From positions 47,766 to 111,765 of the forward strand of contig NZ_WMBA01000019.1 in assembly GCF_009707865.1 (NCBI RefSeq): a stretch of 64,000 nucleotides of DNA, in the 5' to 3' direction. This DNA comes from Amycolatopsis pithecellobii (GTDB taxonomy: Bacteria > Actinomycetota > Actinomycetes > Mycobacteriales > Pseudonocardiaceae). Below the pieces are notes generated by a model, which was not told the origin of the DNA, ran no database searches, and saw nothing but the letters and a program-made list of their open reading frames with translations. Positions within the stretch are counted from its first letter, which is position 1, and every line of letters starts with the position of its first letter. Both the position numbers and the translations under genes were made by a program. Shown piece by piece: positions 1-9,600 of this stretch.

Positions 1-3000
1 GCCGTGTACCGTCGCGGATGGCTGGCCAGGGCCCTTGGACTGAGCCCGCGCGAATTTCTCACGATCACCAGACTGACCGGACTCGACCCGTTCGCGCCGC
101 CGGAACCACCGCGGCCGGCCGTGCTGAGCCTGCTCGATCTCCTTGATTCGTTGCGGGCCACGGGTCTCACGCCATCGGCCGCGGCCGATCTCTTCTGGCC
201 GCGGGAGCCAGACGAGACCATGGCCTTCGACCTGGCTCGTGCTCTGCGATCGAGCCTGGGCGCAGTCGAAAGCCAGTTCGCCATCGACGATGGGCCGGCC
301 GGGGAACGGACGCAGGACCTGCTCGCCCTGGTCTACGGCACCGCGGCCGCCGAGGCGTTTACCGGGCTGCTGACCGGATCGCTGGCGGTCAGCGTGCCCT
401 ACACCCATCCCGTGCCGGAACTCGATCCGGCGATCCTCGATGCCGCCGGGGCGCGGATCGCCTACGACCCGGCCGAGAAAACGTTGTCGTACTCCGGTCC
501 CCTTACCGCTGTGCGGCGCGATGCGCTGATCGCCTTGTCCATCTCGCCGGAGTTCGCCGCAGCGGTCGGGAATTTGTTCCGGGCAAGCGAAGACAGGAAG
601 GTCCGCGACACCGTCTTCGGCGGAAGCGACTTCACCATCGAAAGTCTGCTCACCGACCAACCCGGACTCAGAGCGCTGCTGAAGACCTACGCCGGTTCGG
701 CCGCTGCCCCCGGCGAGAAACTGCGGAACCTGCTCGCGGACATCCTGCCGAAGGTCAAGACCGAACGCGAGCGTCGAGTGGCTTTGGCCGACGTGGTGAC
801 GGCGACGCGCGCCGATCCCGCGACCGCCGAGGCGCTTCTGCTCGACGCGGAAGTCCTTGGTGCCGCGGCGGATCCCGAGTCGGCCGCGATCGAGAGCCTG
901 ACCGCGTTGCGCGCCGGCGGGCTCGACATCGTGTCCACGGGGCCGGGAATCGTGCAGGCGAGCGGATTTCTCGAAGTTCCGGAAAGTGGGCCGTACCGGA
1001 TCGGTGTCGACGTCGACAGCCCCGCGACCGTCACCATCACCGTGGACGGCACCGAACTGGAGACCGAGCAGCGAGGGAGCCGGCACCAGAGCGCGGTTTC
1101 GCTCGAAGCCGGCCGCCTCATCCCGGTCACGTTCCGGGTCGCGGGCGCGGCAGAGAGTCCACAATGGACATGGCGAGCCGGCGACCGGCCATGGGAGGTC
1201 ATCCCCGATACCAGGCTCTACCGGTCGACCCTCGTCACCGGCCTGCGGACGGTGCTCGCCTGCTTCCGCGCCGCGCTCGCTATCGGTGAGGCAGTGCGAT
1301 TCGGTGCCGATGAGCTGACCTACCTCACGAAAAACCCCGACCTGCGGATCGACGGCGCCGGGTGGCTCAACGCGCTTCCGGTGCCCGCCGGCGAGACGGA
1401 CGGACTGCGCGCGGTCCTGCTCGCCGCACTCGATCTCGCCGCCGTCGAGTCCGCCTTTCCTGGCGGGCGCGGGGTACCGCCGGTGCTCCGGGATCCCGGC
1501 GGCGCGCTACCCGAGGGGTGGCAGCCGGGGCCGGTGCACGAGCTTTTGGCCTGGTTCGGCCAAACCGCGGACGATCTCGGTCACCTCGACGTCCTGCATC
1601 GGGTCCAGGAGGCCTACGCCCTGTTGTCGCTCCTCGGGATTCCGGTCGCGAGCCTGACCGGCGCGACCACCAACGATCCCGGCAGCGCGGCCGTGCAGGC
1701 GTTGCAGGTGGCGCTGCGCTCCCGGGGCGCGGGCCGGCTGGACATCCTCCGTGCGGCGAACGATCCCGTCCGTCAGCTCAGCCGGGACGCGCTCGTCGCG
1801 TTCATCCTGCGGGAAATGCGCAACAATCCGGCGACAGCGCATATCGACACGGCCGACAAGCTCTTCGAGACCTTCCTCATGGACGTGCGGATGGAGCCGT
1901 GCGCGCAGACTTCCCGCATCCGGCACGCGATCTCGGCTGTCCAGTTGTTCGTCGACCGGGTGCTGATGAACCTCGAGGATCCCGCGGTGCCGCCCTCCGC
2001 GGTCAACGCCGAGCATTGGGCGTGGATGAAGCGGTACCGGATCTGGGAAGCGAACCGGCAGGTGTACCTCTGGCCGGAAAACTGGCTGGAGCCTGAGCTG
2101 CGCGACGACCAGTCCCCGTTCTTCCGGGAGGCGATGAGCGAACTGCTGCAAAGCGACATCACCGAAGACACCGCCGCGACCGCGCTGCTGAACTACCTGT
2201 CGAAGCTGGAAGAAGTGGCGAAACTCGAACCGTGTGGCATCCACTACGTCGAAGGTGAGCCGGTCCGCGGAGACGAGGTCGCGCACGTCGTGGCCCGCAC
2301 ACCCGGCGCGCAACGCCGCTACTACTACCGGCGGCGCGAGTTCGGGACGTGGAGCCCGTGGGAACGGATCGACCTCGACATCGAGGACAACCCGATCAAA
2401 CCGGTGGTGTGGCGCGGCCGGTTGCTGCTGTTCTGGCTCAGGATCATCAACGACGGGGTGCCGCCCCACCCGGCACCGGGGGTGGAGACGACCGAGCTGA
2501 CCAGGCTCACCCTGCAGCAGTTGCGTGGCGGCGAGGCCGGTGAGGTGAAGGTCAATCCGCAGGCCGTGTTGTGCTGGAGCGAGTATTACAATGGCCGGTG
2601 GCAACCGCCCAAGACGTCGAACGTGCGGGCCCCGACCAGCTTCGGGCAGACATTCAAAAGTACGGGCGAGGGTGCTTTCGACCGCGACATGCTCGTCCTG
2701 GGCGAGACGACCGAATCCGATGCCCTCCGGGTGCGCATCCGCGGCAAGGACAACGGCGCGTCCTTCGAATCGTCGTTCCTGCTGTTCAATACCCACAGCC
2801 TGCCGCAGCGCCGGGAGGACCGGCGAGACGATCCACCCGATATCGAGAATTTCGCCCACCTCATCCGCGACATCAAACGCGTGGACGACACTCTCACCGT
2901 CGATTACCGCACCGAGTCGACGTTGACCAGCCGGAATGTCATTTCATGGCGGGAAGACGGCCCGTTGCGCATCACCGCGCCGTTCCACGTCGCGTACTTC

Positions 3001-3309
3001 TCCGACGAGCTGCAACAGAGCCTGCTGCGCAATCCGTGGGAAGCCCCGTTCTTCTTCGAGGACACCAGGCACACGTTCTACGTGACCACCGATCGTCCAC
3101 ATCGGACACCGATGGACGACGATGGTTTCGGGTTGCCGCCCTCGTTCATCGAACCCGTCGAGATCCCGCCGCTCACCACGAACCTGCCGGCGCTACCGGA
3201 CAGCCCGGCCATCACCGCACGGCTGGACACGCCGGACCCCGTGGTGTTCAACGGCTTTGACATCACGCCCGGCGGCAGGTCCCGGGAAAGGGCGCGTGAT
3301 CATGACTGA
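1..3309 (+). CDS. Tc toxin TcA component, N-terminal half (5' truncated by window edge)
   Basis: Reading frame is open at base 1, so the true start lies outside the window. The visible 1,102 codons look like the shell and receptor-binding part of an insecticidal Tc-toxin A subunit. The start reads like the internal helical repeat region (WLARALGLSPREF, then LTGLDPF). Residues about 315-405 resemble a PA14-like beta domain (GFLEVPESGPYRIGVDVD). Residues about 670-760 carry the neuraminidase-like/ABC-toxin N signature (RIWEANRQVYLWPENW, then SDITEDTAATALLNYL). The protein stops without the pore and TcB-binding part, which is supplied by the next gene, overlapping by 8 bp (ATGACTGA). A TcaA/TcaB-like split is known in some Tc loci. 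The overlap suggests coupled translation and 1:1 output. Family assignment is firm; host target is unknown. Confidence 0.88.
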   Translation, partial: AVYRRGWLARALGLSPREFLTITRLTGLDPFAPPEPPRPAVLSLLDLLDSLRATGLTPSAAADLFWPREPDETMAFDLARALRSSLGAVESQFAIDDGPAGERTQDLLALVYGTAAAEAFTGLLTGSLAVSVPYTHPVPELDPAILDAAGARIAYDPAEKTLSYSGPLTAVRRDALIALSISPEFAAAVGNLFRASEDRKVRDTVFGGSDFTIESLLTDQPGLRALLKTYAGSAAAPGEKLRNLLADILPKVKTERERRVALADVVTATRADPATAEALLLDAEVLGAAADPESAAIESLTALRAGGLDIVSTGPGIVQASGFLEVPESGPYRIGVDVDSPATVTITVDGTELETEQRGSRHQSAVSLEAGRLIPVTFRVAGAAESPQWTWRAGDRPWEVIPDTRLYRSTLVTGLRTVLACFRAALAIGEAVRFGADELTYLTKNPDLRIDGAGWLNALPVPAGETDGLRAVLLAALDLAAVESAFPGGRGVPPVLRDPGGALPEGWQPGPVHELLAWFGQTADDLGHLDVLHRVQEAYALLSLLGIPVASLTGATTNDPGSAAVQALQVALRSRGAGRLDILRAANDPVRQLSRDALVAFILREMRNNPATAHIDTADKLFETFLMDVRMEPCAQTSRIRHAISAVQLFVDRVLMNLEDPAVPPSAVNAEHWAWMKRYRIWEANRQVYLWPENWLEPELRDDQSPFFREAMSELLQSDITEDTAATALLNYLSKLEEVAKLEPCGIHYVEGEPVRGDEVAHVVARTPGAQRRYYYRRREFGTWSPWERIDLDIEDNPIKPVVWRGRLLLFWLRIINDGVPPHPAPGVETTELTRLTLQQLRGGEAGEVKVNPQAVLCWSEYYNGRWQPPKTSNVRAPTSFGQTFKSTGEGAFDRDMLVLGETTESDALRVRIRGKDNGASFESSFLLFNTHSLPQRREDRRDDPPDIENFAHLIRDIKRVDDTLTVDYRTESTLTSRNVISWREDGPLRITAPFHVAYFSDELQQSLLRNPWEAPFFFEDTRHTFYVTTDRPHRTPMDDDGFGLPPSFIEPVEIPPLTTNLPALPDSPAITARLDTPDPVVFNGFDITPGGRSRERARDHD

Positions 3310-6300
3310 ACCGAACCGCCGCGCCGGGTTCCACGAGCTCGCCGACGCCCGTCGCGTCGCCGAGAACGACCTCGGGCCCGAAACCGCGTCGTCCTATGCC
3401 TACACCTTCGAGAACTTCTTCCACCCCTTCGTCGGCCAGCTCATCGAGAAGCTGAATACGAGCTCCGGGGTGGCGGGGCTGCTCGATCCTGCGTTCCTCG
3501 GCAGCCTGGACAAACAGTTCTTCGCCGACTTCTACACCCCTGCCGCCGGAACCACGGTCAACTCCGGCCACCTGGAGATCGACCTCAGCGTGGGCGGGCC
3601 CTACGCCAACTACAACTGGGAACTGTTTTTCCACGTCCCGCTCACGATCGCGGTGCACCTGAGCAACAACCAGCGGTTCGCCGAGGCGCAGCAGTGGTTC
3701 CACCACATCTTCGACCCGATGAACAACGACACCACCGTCGCCCCGCCCGCTCGTTACTGGAAGTTCCTGCGTTTCCGGCAGGCGACCGACGTGCAGAACA
3801 TCGACGATCTGGTGCGCCTGCTGAGTATTCCCGGCTCGACCGCCGACGAGGTGCTCTCGGGATACGAGGCGATCAAGGACGCTCCGTTCCACCCGCACCG
3901 GGTCGCGGCGACCCGCACCATCGCGTACCAGTACCAGGTGGTGATGAAGTACCTCGACAACCTGATCGCCTGGGGCGACAGCCTTTTCCGCGAGGACACC
4001 GCGGAATCGGTCGCCGAGGCCACCCAACGTTACGTGCTGGCCGCCAACATCCTCGGCGACCGTCCACAACGGACTCCGCGGCGCGGCACGCGTGCCGCGA
4101 AGACTTTCGCTCAGCTGCGCAAGAAACTGGGCGAGATCGGGGACGCGCTCGTCGAACTGGAAGCCCAGTTCCCGTTCAACCTCACGCTGGGATCCTCCGG
4201 CGGCAGCGGCCTGCCGGGCGCCGGCATCGGCCGGACCCTGTACTTCTGCGTGCCCCGCAACGACCGGCTGCTGGCCTATTGGGATCGGGTGGACGACCGC
4301 CTGTTCAAGGTGCGCAACTGCCTCAACCTGGACGGGGTCGAACGCCAGCTCGCCCTGTTCGACCCCGCGATCGAACCGGGCCTGCTGGTCAAGGCCGCGG
4401 CCGCGGGGATCGACACGAGCGTCGCGGCGGCCGAGCAGCTGCAGCCGACCGGCCCGCTGCGCGGTACTTTCCTGCTGCAGCAAGCGATCGAGCTCACCGG
4501 CGAGGTGCGCGCGCTCGGCAGCGGTCTGCTGAGCGCGATCGAGAAGGCGGACGCCGAAGACCTCGCGTTGCTGCGCCAGGGACACGAGCTCAAGGTCCAG
4601 CAACTCGCGCAGGAGGTGCGGTTCCTGCAGTGGCGCCAAGCCCAGTCCGTGACGGACGCGTTGCTGCGTACCCGTGAGGTGGCGTTGGAGCGCCTGCGTT
4701 TCTACCGCCGGTTGCTCGGTCTCGCGTCCACCGAACCCGACACGTTCGTCATCGCGCGACCGCCGACGCCCGACGCGCAACCCCTGCTGACCGAGGACAG
4801 CTTCGACGAGGTGTACGCGGCGATCGTCGGCCGGTACGACGTCGCCGTCCCCGTCCAGGGCTACCCGCCGCTGAAACTCGTGGGCGAACAGTCGCCGTCG
4901 AGCAGCTCCGGTGCTTCGGGCACCGGGCGGCTCAATCTCACTACCAATGAGGACCAGGAACTCAACAAGCATCTGCCCGCGGCCAGAGACCTGCACCTGG
5001 CGTCGTCAGTGGTCGACACCGTCGCGTCCGTGCTGGCCTTCATTCCCGATCTCGATATCGACCTGCACTTCTGGGGACTCGGCCTGCACAGTGAGGTCTT
5101 CGGGGGCGCGAAACTGTCCGACGCGGGCAAGATCGCCGCCGGCATCATCCGCACCATCGCCTCCTGGGAACAGGACCAAGCCGGGATGGCCGCGCGGACC
5201 GCGGGTTACGAGCGGCGCGCCGACGAGTGGACGATGCAGCACAACCTGGCCGCACGGGAACTGGCCCAGCTCGGCCGCCAGCTCCTCAGCTCGATCATCG
5301 CCGAACAGGCCGCGCACCGGGAGTACCTGAACGTCAAACAGGTGCAGGACCAGGTGCGGGAAGTCACCCGCTTCCTGCAGGCCAAGTTCACCAACCGGGA
5401 ACTCTATGGCTGGCTGCAAGGTGAACTGACCCGGCTGTACTACGACTACTACCGTTTCGCCCTCGATGTGGCGCGCAAGGCGGAACAGGCGCTCAACCGC
5501 GAACTGATGCCCGAAAAGCCTTCCCAGTACGTCAAAGCCCAGTACGGGGACGGCGGACGCCGCGGCCTGCTGGCGGCCGAAACGCTCATGCTCGACCTGC
5601 GGCGCCTCGACCTCGCGCATCGCGAAAACCGCAGCCGTGAATACGAACTCGTCAAGCACGTGTCCGTCGCCGAGCTCGATCCGTTGGCTTTACTGCAACT
5701 CAGGGCGACCGGCTCGTGCCAGCTCGCGATCCCGGAAGCACTGTTCGATGTGGACTGTCCTGGCCACTATCTTCGTCGTCTGCGGCGGGTCAGCGTGTCG
5801 ATCCCGGCCGTCGCCGGCCCCTACACGAGTCTCAATTGCACCCTGTCGCTGCTGCGAAGCTCGGTGCGGACCACAGCCGGCGGCGGGCAGTACGCCCGCC
5901 AGGACGGACAGGACGACCGCTTCACCGACTACGCCGGCACCATCCAGTCGATCGTGACCAGCGATGGGCGGGATGACAGCGGCTTGTTCGACCCCACCGC
6001 CCGAGACGAGCGATACCTTCCGTTCGAGGGTGCGGGTGCGATCAGCTCGTGGCGGCTCAGCCTGCCCTCGGAATTTCGCCAGTTCGACTACGACACCATT
6101 CCCGACGTGATCCTGCATCTGCGCTATACCGCCCGCGAAGGCGGTGCGGCGCTTCGCGATGCCGCGGTGCGGCGGGTGAACGAGCTGGTGTCCGCGGCTC
6201 AGGCGGCCGGCTCCGCCCGAATGTTCTCGATCCGGCGCGAATTCGCCGCCGAATGGGCCGGGTTCACCGCGACCGCACCAGGTGGCCGGGCCGAGCTGAC

Positions 6301-6592
6301 GGCGCCGCTGCGCGAGGAGCATTACCCGTTCTGGTCGCGCGGGCGCGCCAGGCAGGTGCGCGGAATCGAGTTGCTCGCCGTGGCCGCGCCGTCCACCGAG
6401 TCGGTGCGGGTCTTCGCCGGGCCCGAGCCGTCCGCGGGTGTGGACGTGCTCCGCAGGGACCCGGCCTTCGGCGGCCTTCTCCGCGGCGAGCTGACGAACA
6501 TTCCGTTGCCCCAGGCGATCGGTGACCTCAGCCTCTTCTTCGACGACACCTCGCTGCAGGACCTGTGGCTGATCCTCACCTGGGGCGGCTGA
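3302..6592 (+). CDS. Tc toxin TcA component, C-terminal pore-forming and TcB-binding half
   Basis: 1,096 residues from the ATG inside the upstream gene's last codons; GGGAAAGGG lies just upstream. The open frame extends further 5' but only antisense-like text is found there. The N-terminus (SYAYTFENFFHPFV, YNWELFFHVPLTIA, QQWFHHIFDPMNN) and the helical middle (residues about 600-760, with RLYYDYYRFALDVARKAEQ) match the C-terminal half of TcA. In that family this part forms the translocation channel and the TcB-binding domain. The last 300 residues are beta-rich (LRRLRRVSVSIPAV). With the preceding gene it would make one TcA protomer of the pentameric injector. It ends 15 bp from the convergent TcB-TcC gene, with no obvious terminator hairpin between. 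Confidence 0.9.
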   Translation: MTEPNRRAGFHELADARRVAENDLGPETASSYAYTFENFFHPFVGQLIEKLNTSSGVAGLLDPAFLGSLDKQFFADFYTPAAGTTVNSGHLEIDLSVGGPYANYNWELFFHVPLTIAVHLSNNQRFAEAQQWFHHIFDPMNNDTTVAPPARYWKFLRFRQATDVQNIDDLVRLLSIPGSTADEVLSGYEAIKDAPFHPHRVAATRTIAYQYQVVMKYLDNLIAWGDSLFREDTAESVAEATQRYVLAANILGDRPQRTPRRGTRAAKTFAQLRKKLGEIGDALVELEAQFPFNLTLGSSGGSGLPGAGIGRTLYFCVPRNDRLLAYWDRVDDRLFKVRNCLNLDGVERQLALFDPAIEPGLLVKAAAAGIDTSVAAAEQLQPTGPLRGTFLLQQAIELTGEVRALGSGLLSAIEKADAEDLALLRQGHELKVQQLAQEVRFLQWRQAQSVTDALLRTREVALERLRFYRRLLGLASTEPDTFVIARPPTPDAQPLLTEDSFDEVYAAIVGRYDVAVPVQGYPPLKLVGEQSPSSSSGASGTGRLNLTTNEDQELNKHLPAARDLHLASSVVDTVASVLAFIPDLDIDLHFWGLGLHSEVFGGAKLSDAGKIAAGIIRTIASWEQDQAGMAARTAGYERRADEWTMQHNLAARELAQLGRQLLSSIIAEQAAHREYLNVKQVQDQVREVTRFLQAKFTNRELYGWLQGELTRLYYDYYRFALDVARKAEQALNRELMPEKPSQYVKAQYGDGGRRGLLAAETLMLDLRRLDLAHRENRSREYELVKHVSVAELDPLALLQLRATGSCQLAIPEALFDVDCPGHYLRRLRRVSVSIPAVAGPYTSLNCTLSLLRSSVRTTAGGGQYARQDGQDDRFTDYAGTIQSIVTSDGRDDSGLFDPTARDERYLPFEGAGAISSWRLSLPSEFRQFDYDTIPDVILHLRYTAREGGAALRDAAVRRVNELVSAAQAAGSARMFSIRREFAAEWAGFTATAPGGRAELTAPLREEHYPFWSRGRARQVRGIELLAVAAPSTESVRVFAGPEPSAGVDVLRRDPAFGGLLRGELTNIPLPQAIGDLSLFFDDTSLQDLWLILTWGG

Positions 6593-6607
6593 GTCCGAAG
6601 TAGACGG

Positions 6608-9600
6608 TCACTCGAGGATCCAGCGGGCGACCTTCTTCGCCGCCTGCTCGACGACTTCCTCGGCCTCCTCGATGAGATGTTGCTCGGCGACCCGGACCTT
6701 CGGCCCGCCGACCTCCTCCGCGACCACTCGCACCTTGTTCGCGGTGTCCGCGACCTTGGCGGTCGGCTCGGCGGCTTCCGCGACCGCGGGAACCCAGACC
6801 GGCGCGGTGGTGACGGCGACCGCGACGACGGTTCCGGCGATCACTTGATGCGAAAGACCGGCGGGCTGGCGGTTCGTGGAAAGGAAAGAGTCGTTCGGTT
6901 TCACGGCGATCCAGCCGGCCGCGCGATCCACCGGGTTCGCCTTGCTGCCGGTGTTTTTCGCGTACTCCGCCGCGGCCTGCTCACGGGTGATCCAGGTCGG
7001 CGCCGCGTTCGGGTTGATCTTCCTGACCATATTCTCGTGGCCCGGCGCGTCCGCATACTGGCCCTCTATCCAGGCCTTCCACAGTGCGGCACTGGCTGTG
7101 GCCGGCTTGTTCTCCGTCGCACGATGGCTCTGGCTGCCGTGGACGTGGTGCAGGTTGCCGGGTTTGATCTCGCCGCTGAAACCCGCGGTGAACGCGATGT
7201 CCTCGCGGAACTGGCCGTGGCCCGGCGGTGGCGCACCGGCGCTTTTGATGATCTTGAACCGGGCGCCCTCCTCCTGAATTCGCTTGTCCGCCAGTAGTTC
7301 GTTCGCCGTGAGGTCCTCCGGCTGCTCGCCCTTCGCCTCCGTCGCCACCCAGTCTCCGTGCGGATCCTGGTAGAAGCGGTCGAAGCGCCGGTTGACGACA
7401 GTGCCGTCGCGGAGCGTGATCTCCACGGAGGTCTCGGTGTTGAACCCGATGCCCTTCTTGTCCAGTGTGGGGTCGATCGTGGCGACGAGAACCGATCCCT
7501 CCGACGCGCCTTTCGGGTCGGTTCCGGCCGGATCGGCGAAGACGACGGGGGAGTTCCGGCAGTAGCGGTAGAGATTCGTGCCGTCGACGAGCCCCGCCGG
7601 ATCAGGGCTCACCCACCGCCCCAGCCACGGGGCGTAGGAGCGGGCGCCGTGCAAGGCGAACCCGGTCTCGTCGTCCCGCTCCTTCCCGGTGTACCGGTAC
7701 CGTTTGAGGCTGACTTCGGCGCCGCTGCGTCCACTTTGGAATGCAGTGGTGCCGAACGGGTGGTAGTCCTCGTAGGTGATCAGCCCGCCGTCCTGGTCCA
7801 GTTCCACCCGGGCCGAACCGGCATGGTCGGCCAGCTGATAACGGATCGCGGGCGCGCCCGTGGCCGTCGTCTCGACGAGCGCGATCCGACGTGCCGTGTC
7901 CCGCATGTGCAGTGTTTCCCGTTCGAGGGCAACGGTTCCCGCGCGGTACTCGCGGTAGATCTCGTAGCCGCCCACCTGGATCCGTTCGTTCTTGCGGGCG
8001 CCGCGCGCCGTTTCGGTGACCTTCCGCAGCCGCTGACCGGCCGCATCGTAGACGTAGTAGGTGGTTTCGGGCGTTCCCGCGTTCACCACCTGTCGCGCGG
8101 TCGCGCTCAGCTGGTTCCGGTGGTTCCAGCGCATCAGCGGCAGCTGCGCCATCGCGGTGATGTTTCCCCGCGCGTCGTACCCGTACTTCGCGCGATAACC
8201 GCCTTCCGCCACGTAATCCGGCAAATCGTCGGCGTCTTCGGGCAGGCTCGTCGCCAGCAGGCGGTTGCTGTCCACTGCGTACTGGTACCGGCGTTGCCAC
8301 AGCACCTGCCCCGGCTGATCGACGTCGGGCCCGTCGTGGTGGACCAGCCGCATGAGGTTTCCGGCCGCGTCGTACCGGAAACGCTCGACGTAGCCGCGTA
8401 ACCCCTGCAGATCGTTCGGATGGACGCGGTTCCCGGCGAACGGGTAGTCCCGCAGACTGCCACCGTCCGCGCCGAGTGCGAACGCCGTCTGTCCACTGTG
8501 CTCACGGCCGCTCGCGCCGATCAGCCGGTAACGGGCGTCGTAGACGTAGCGTCGTGCGGTGGCGGCGCGGGCGGTGGTGACTGTCGCGAGGTCGTCGATC
8601 TCCGTGATGTTGCCGACCGGGTCGTAGGTGTACCGCAGGTCCTGCACCACAGCCGGATCTGCGAACAGCGCCGTCGCGATGGCGGGCCGGGTGGTGCGCA
8701 GTGCGGTCAACCGGAACGTGTCCGGGTCGTAGTCGTACCGGGTCGTCGCACCATTGCCATAGTCGATGCGCACTCGCTGGCCCTTGGCGTTGTAGTCGAC
8801 GTTCGTGACGAAGGCGGTCACCGCGCCGTCCCGGGTCACCTCCACCCGCTCCACCAGGTTGGCCTCGTTGAACACGAGGTGCTGGACGCTGCCGTCCGGC
8901 GTTGTCGTGCTCACCGGACGCTTGAGTGCGTCGTATCCGGCCTTTGTGGACAGTCGTGCCGGTTCGAGCAACGGTTCTGCGGCCGAGGCGATCTCGGCGA
9001 GGTCGGTCAGGGGGCCGAGCGCGGACCAGTCCGCCACCGTGCGGTACTCGAGAGCGAACCGCCGTTCGGTCTCGGTCAGGTTGCCCTCGAAGTCGTACCC
9101 CGCCTTGGTTTCCACGCCCGCACCGTCGTAGACCTGATACAGCCGCCCGCGCAGGTTCGCACCGGCATCGGGATGCGCCTCACCGTAGACGCGGCGCTCG
9201 ACGAGCACCTCGGTAGCCGGCACCGGGTCACGGGATTCGCCGGACAGGGTGGTATCGCCGCTCGCGGTGACGAACACCCCGACCGGCCGCCGGAGCTCGT
9301 CGTAACTCAAGCGGGTACGGAAAGCGTTTTCAGACCAGCGAAACAGCGGCTCGTTGGCCGCGTCGGGGAGGGTCCAGCGGTCACCCGCGTCCACGCTGTG
9401 CTGGAACAGCGGCCTGCCGAGAAGGTCGTAACACGGTGTGTGGCCTTGTGGCGCCAGGTTATCCGGATCGTCGAAGCGGTGTACACCCTCCGGCAGCAGC
9501 GGCACGACCTGTTGTGCCACCCGGATTCCGCGCGCGTCCTGCAGCCACAACGCCTTGCCTTCCGCGTCGAGCCTGCTGAACGTGACGTCCTTGGTGTCGA

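Noticed and set aside
1507..2859. 450-codon minus-strand frame inside the first TcA gene
   Set aside because: Antisense shadow; composition is typical of opposite-frame GC-rich artefacts.
3122..3301. N-terminal extension of the second TcA gene
   Set aside because: It overlaps the first TcA gene in another frame and reads as Arg/Pro-rich shadow; the ATG at 3302 fits the family start.
3263..4996. 577-codon minus-strand frame opposite the second TcA gene
   Set aside because: Antisense shadow of a recognised gene.
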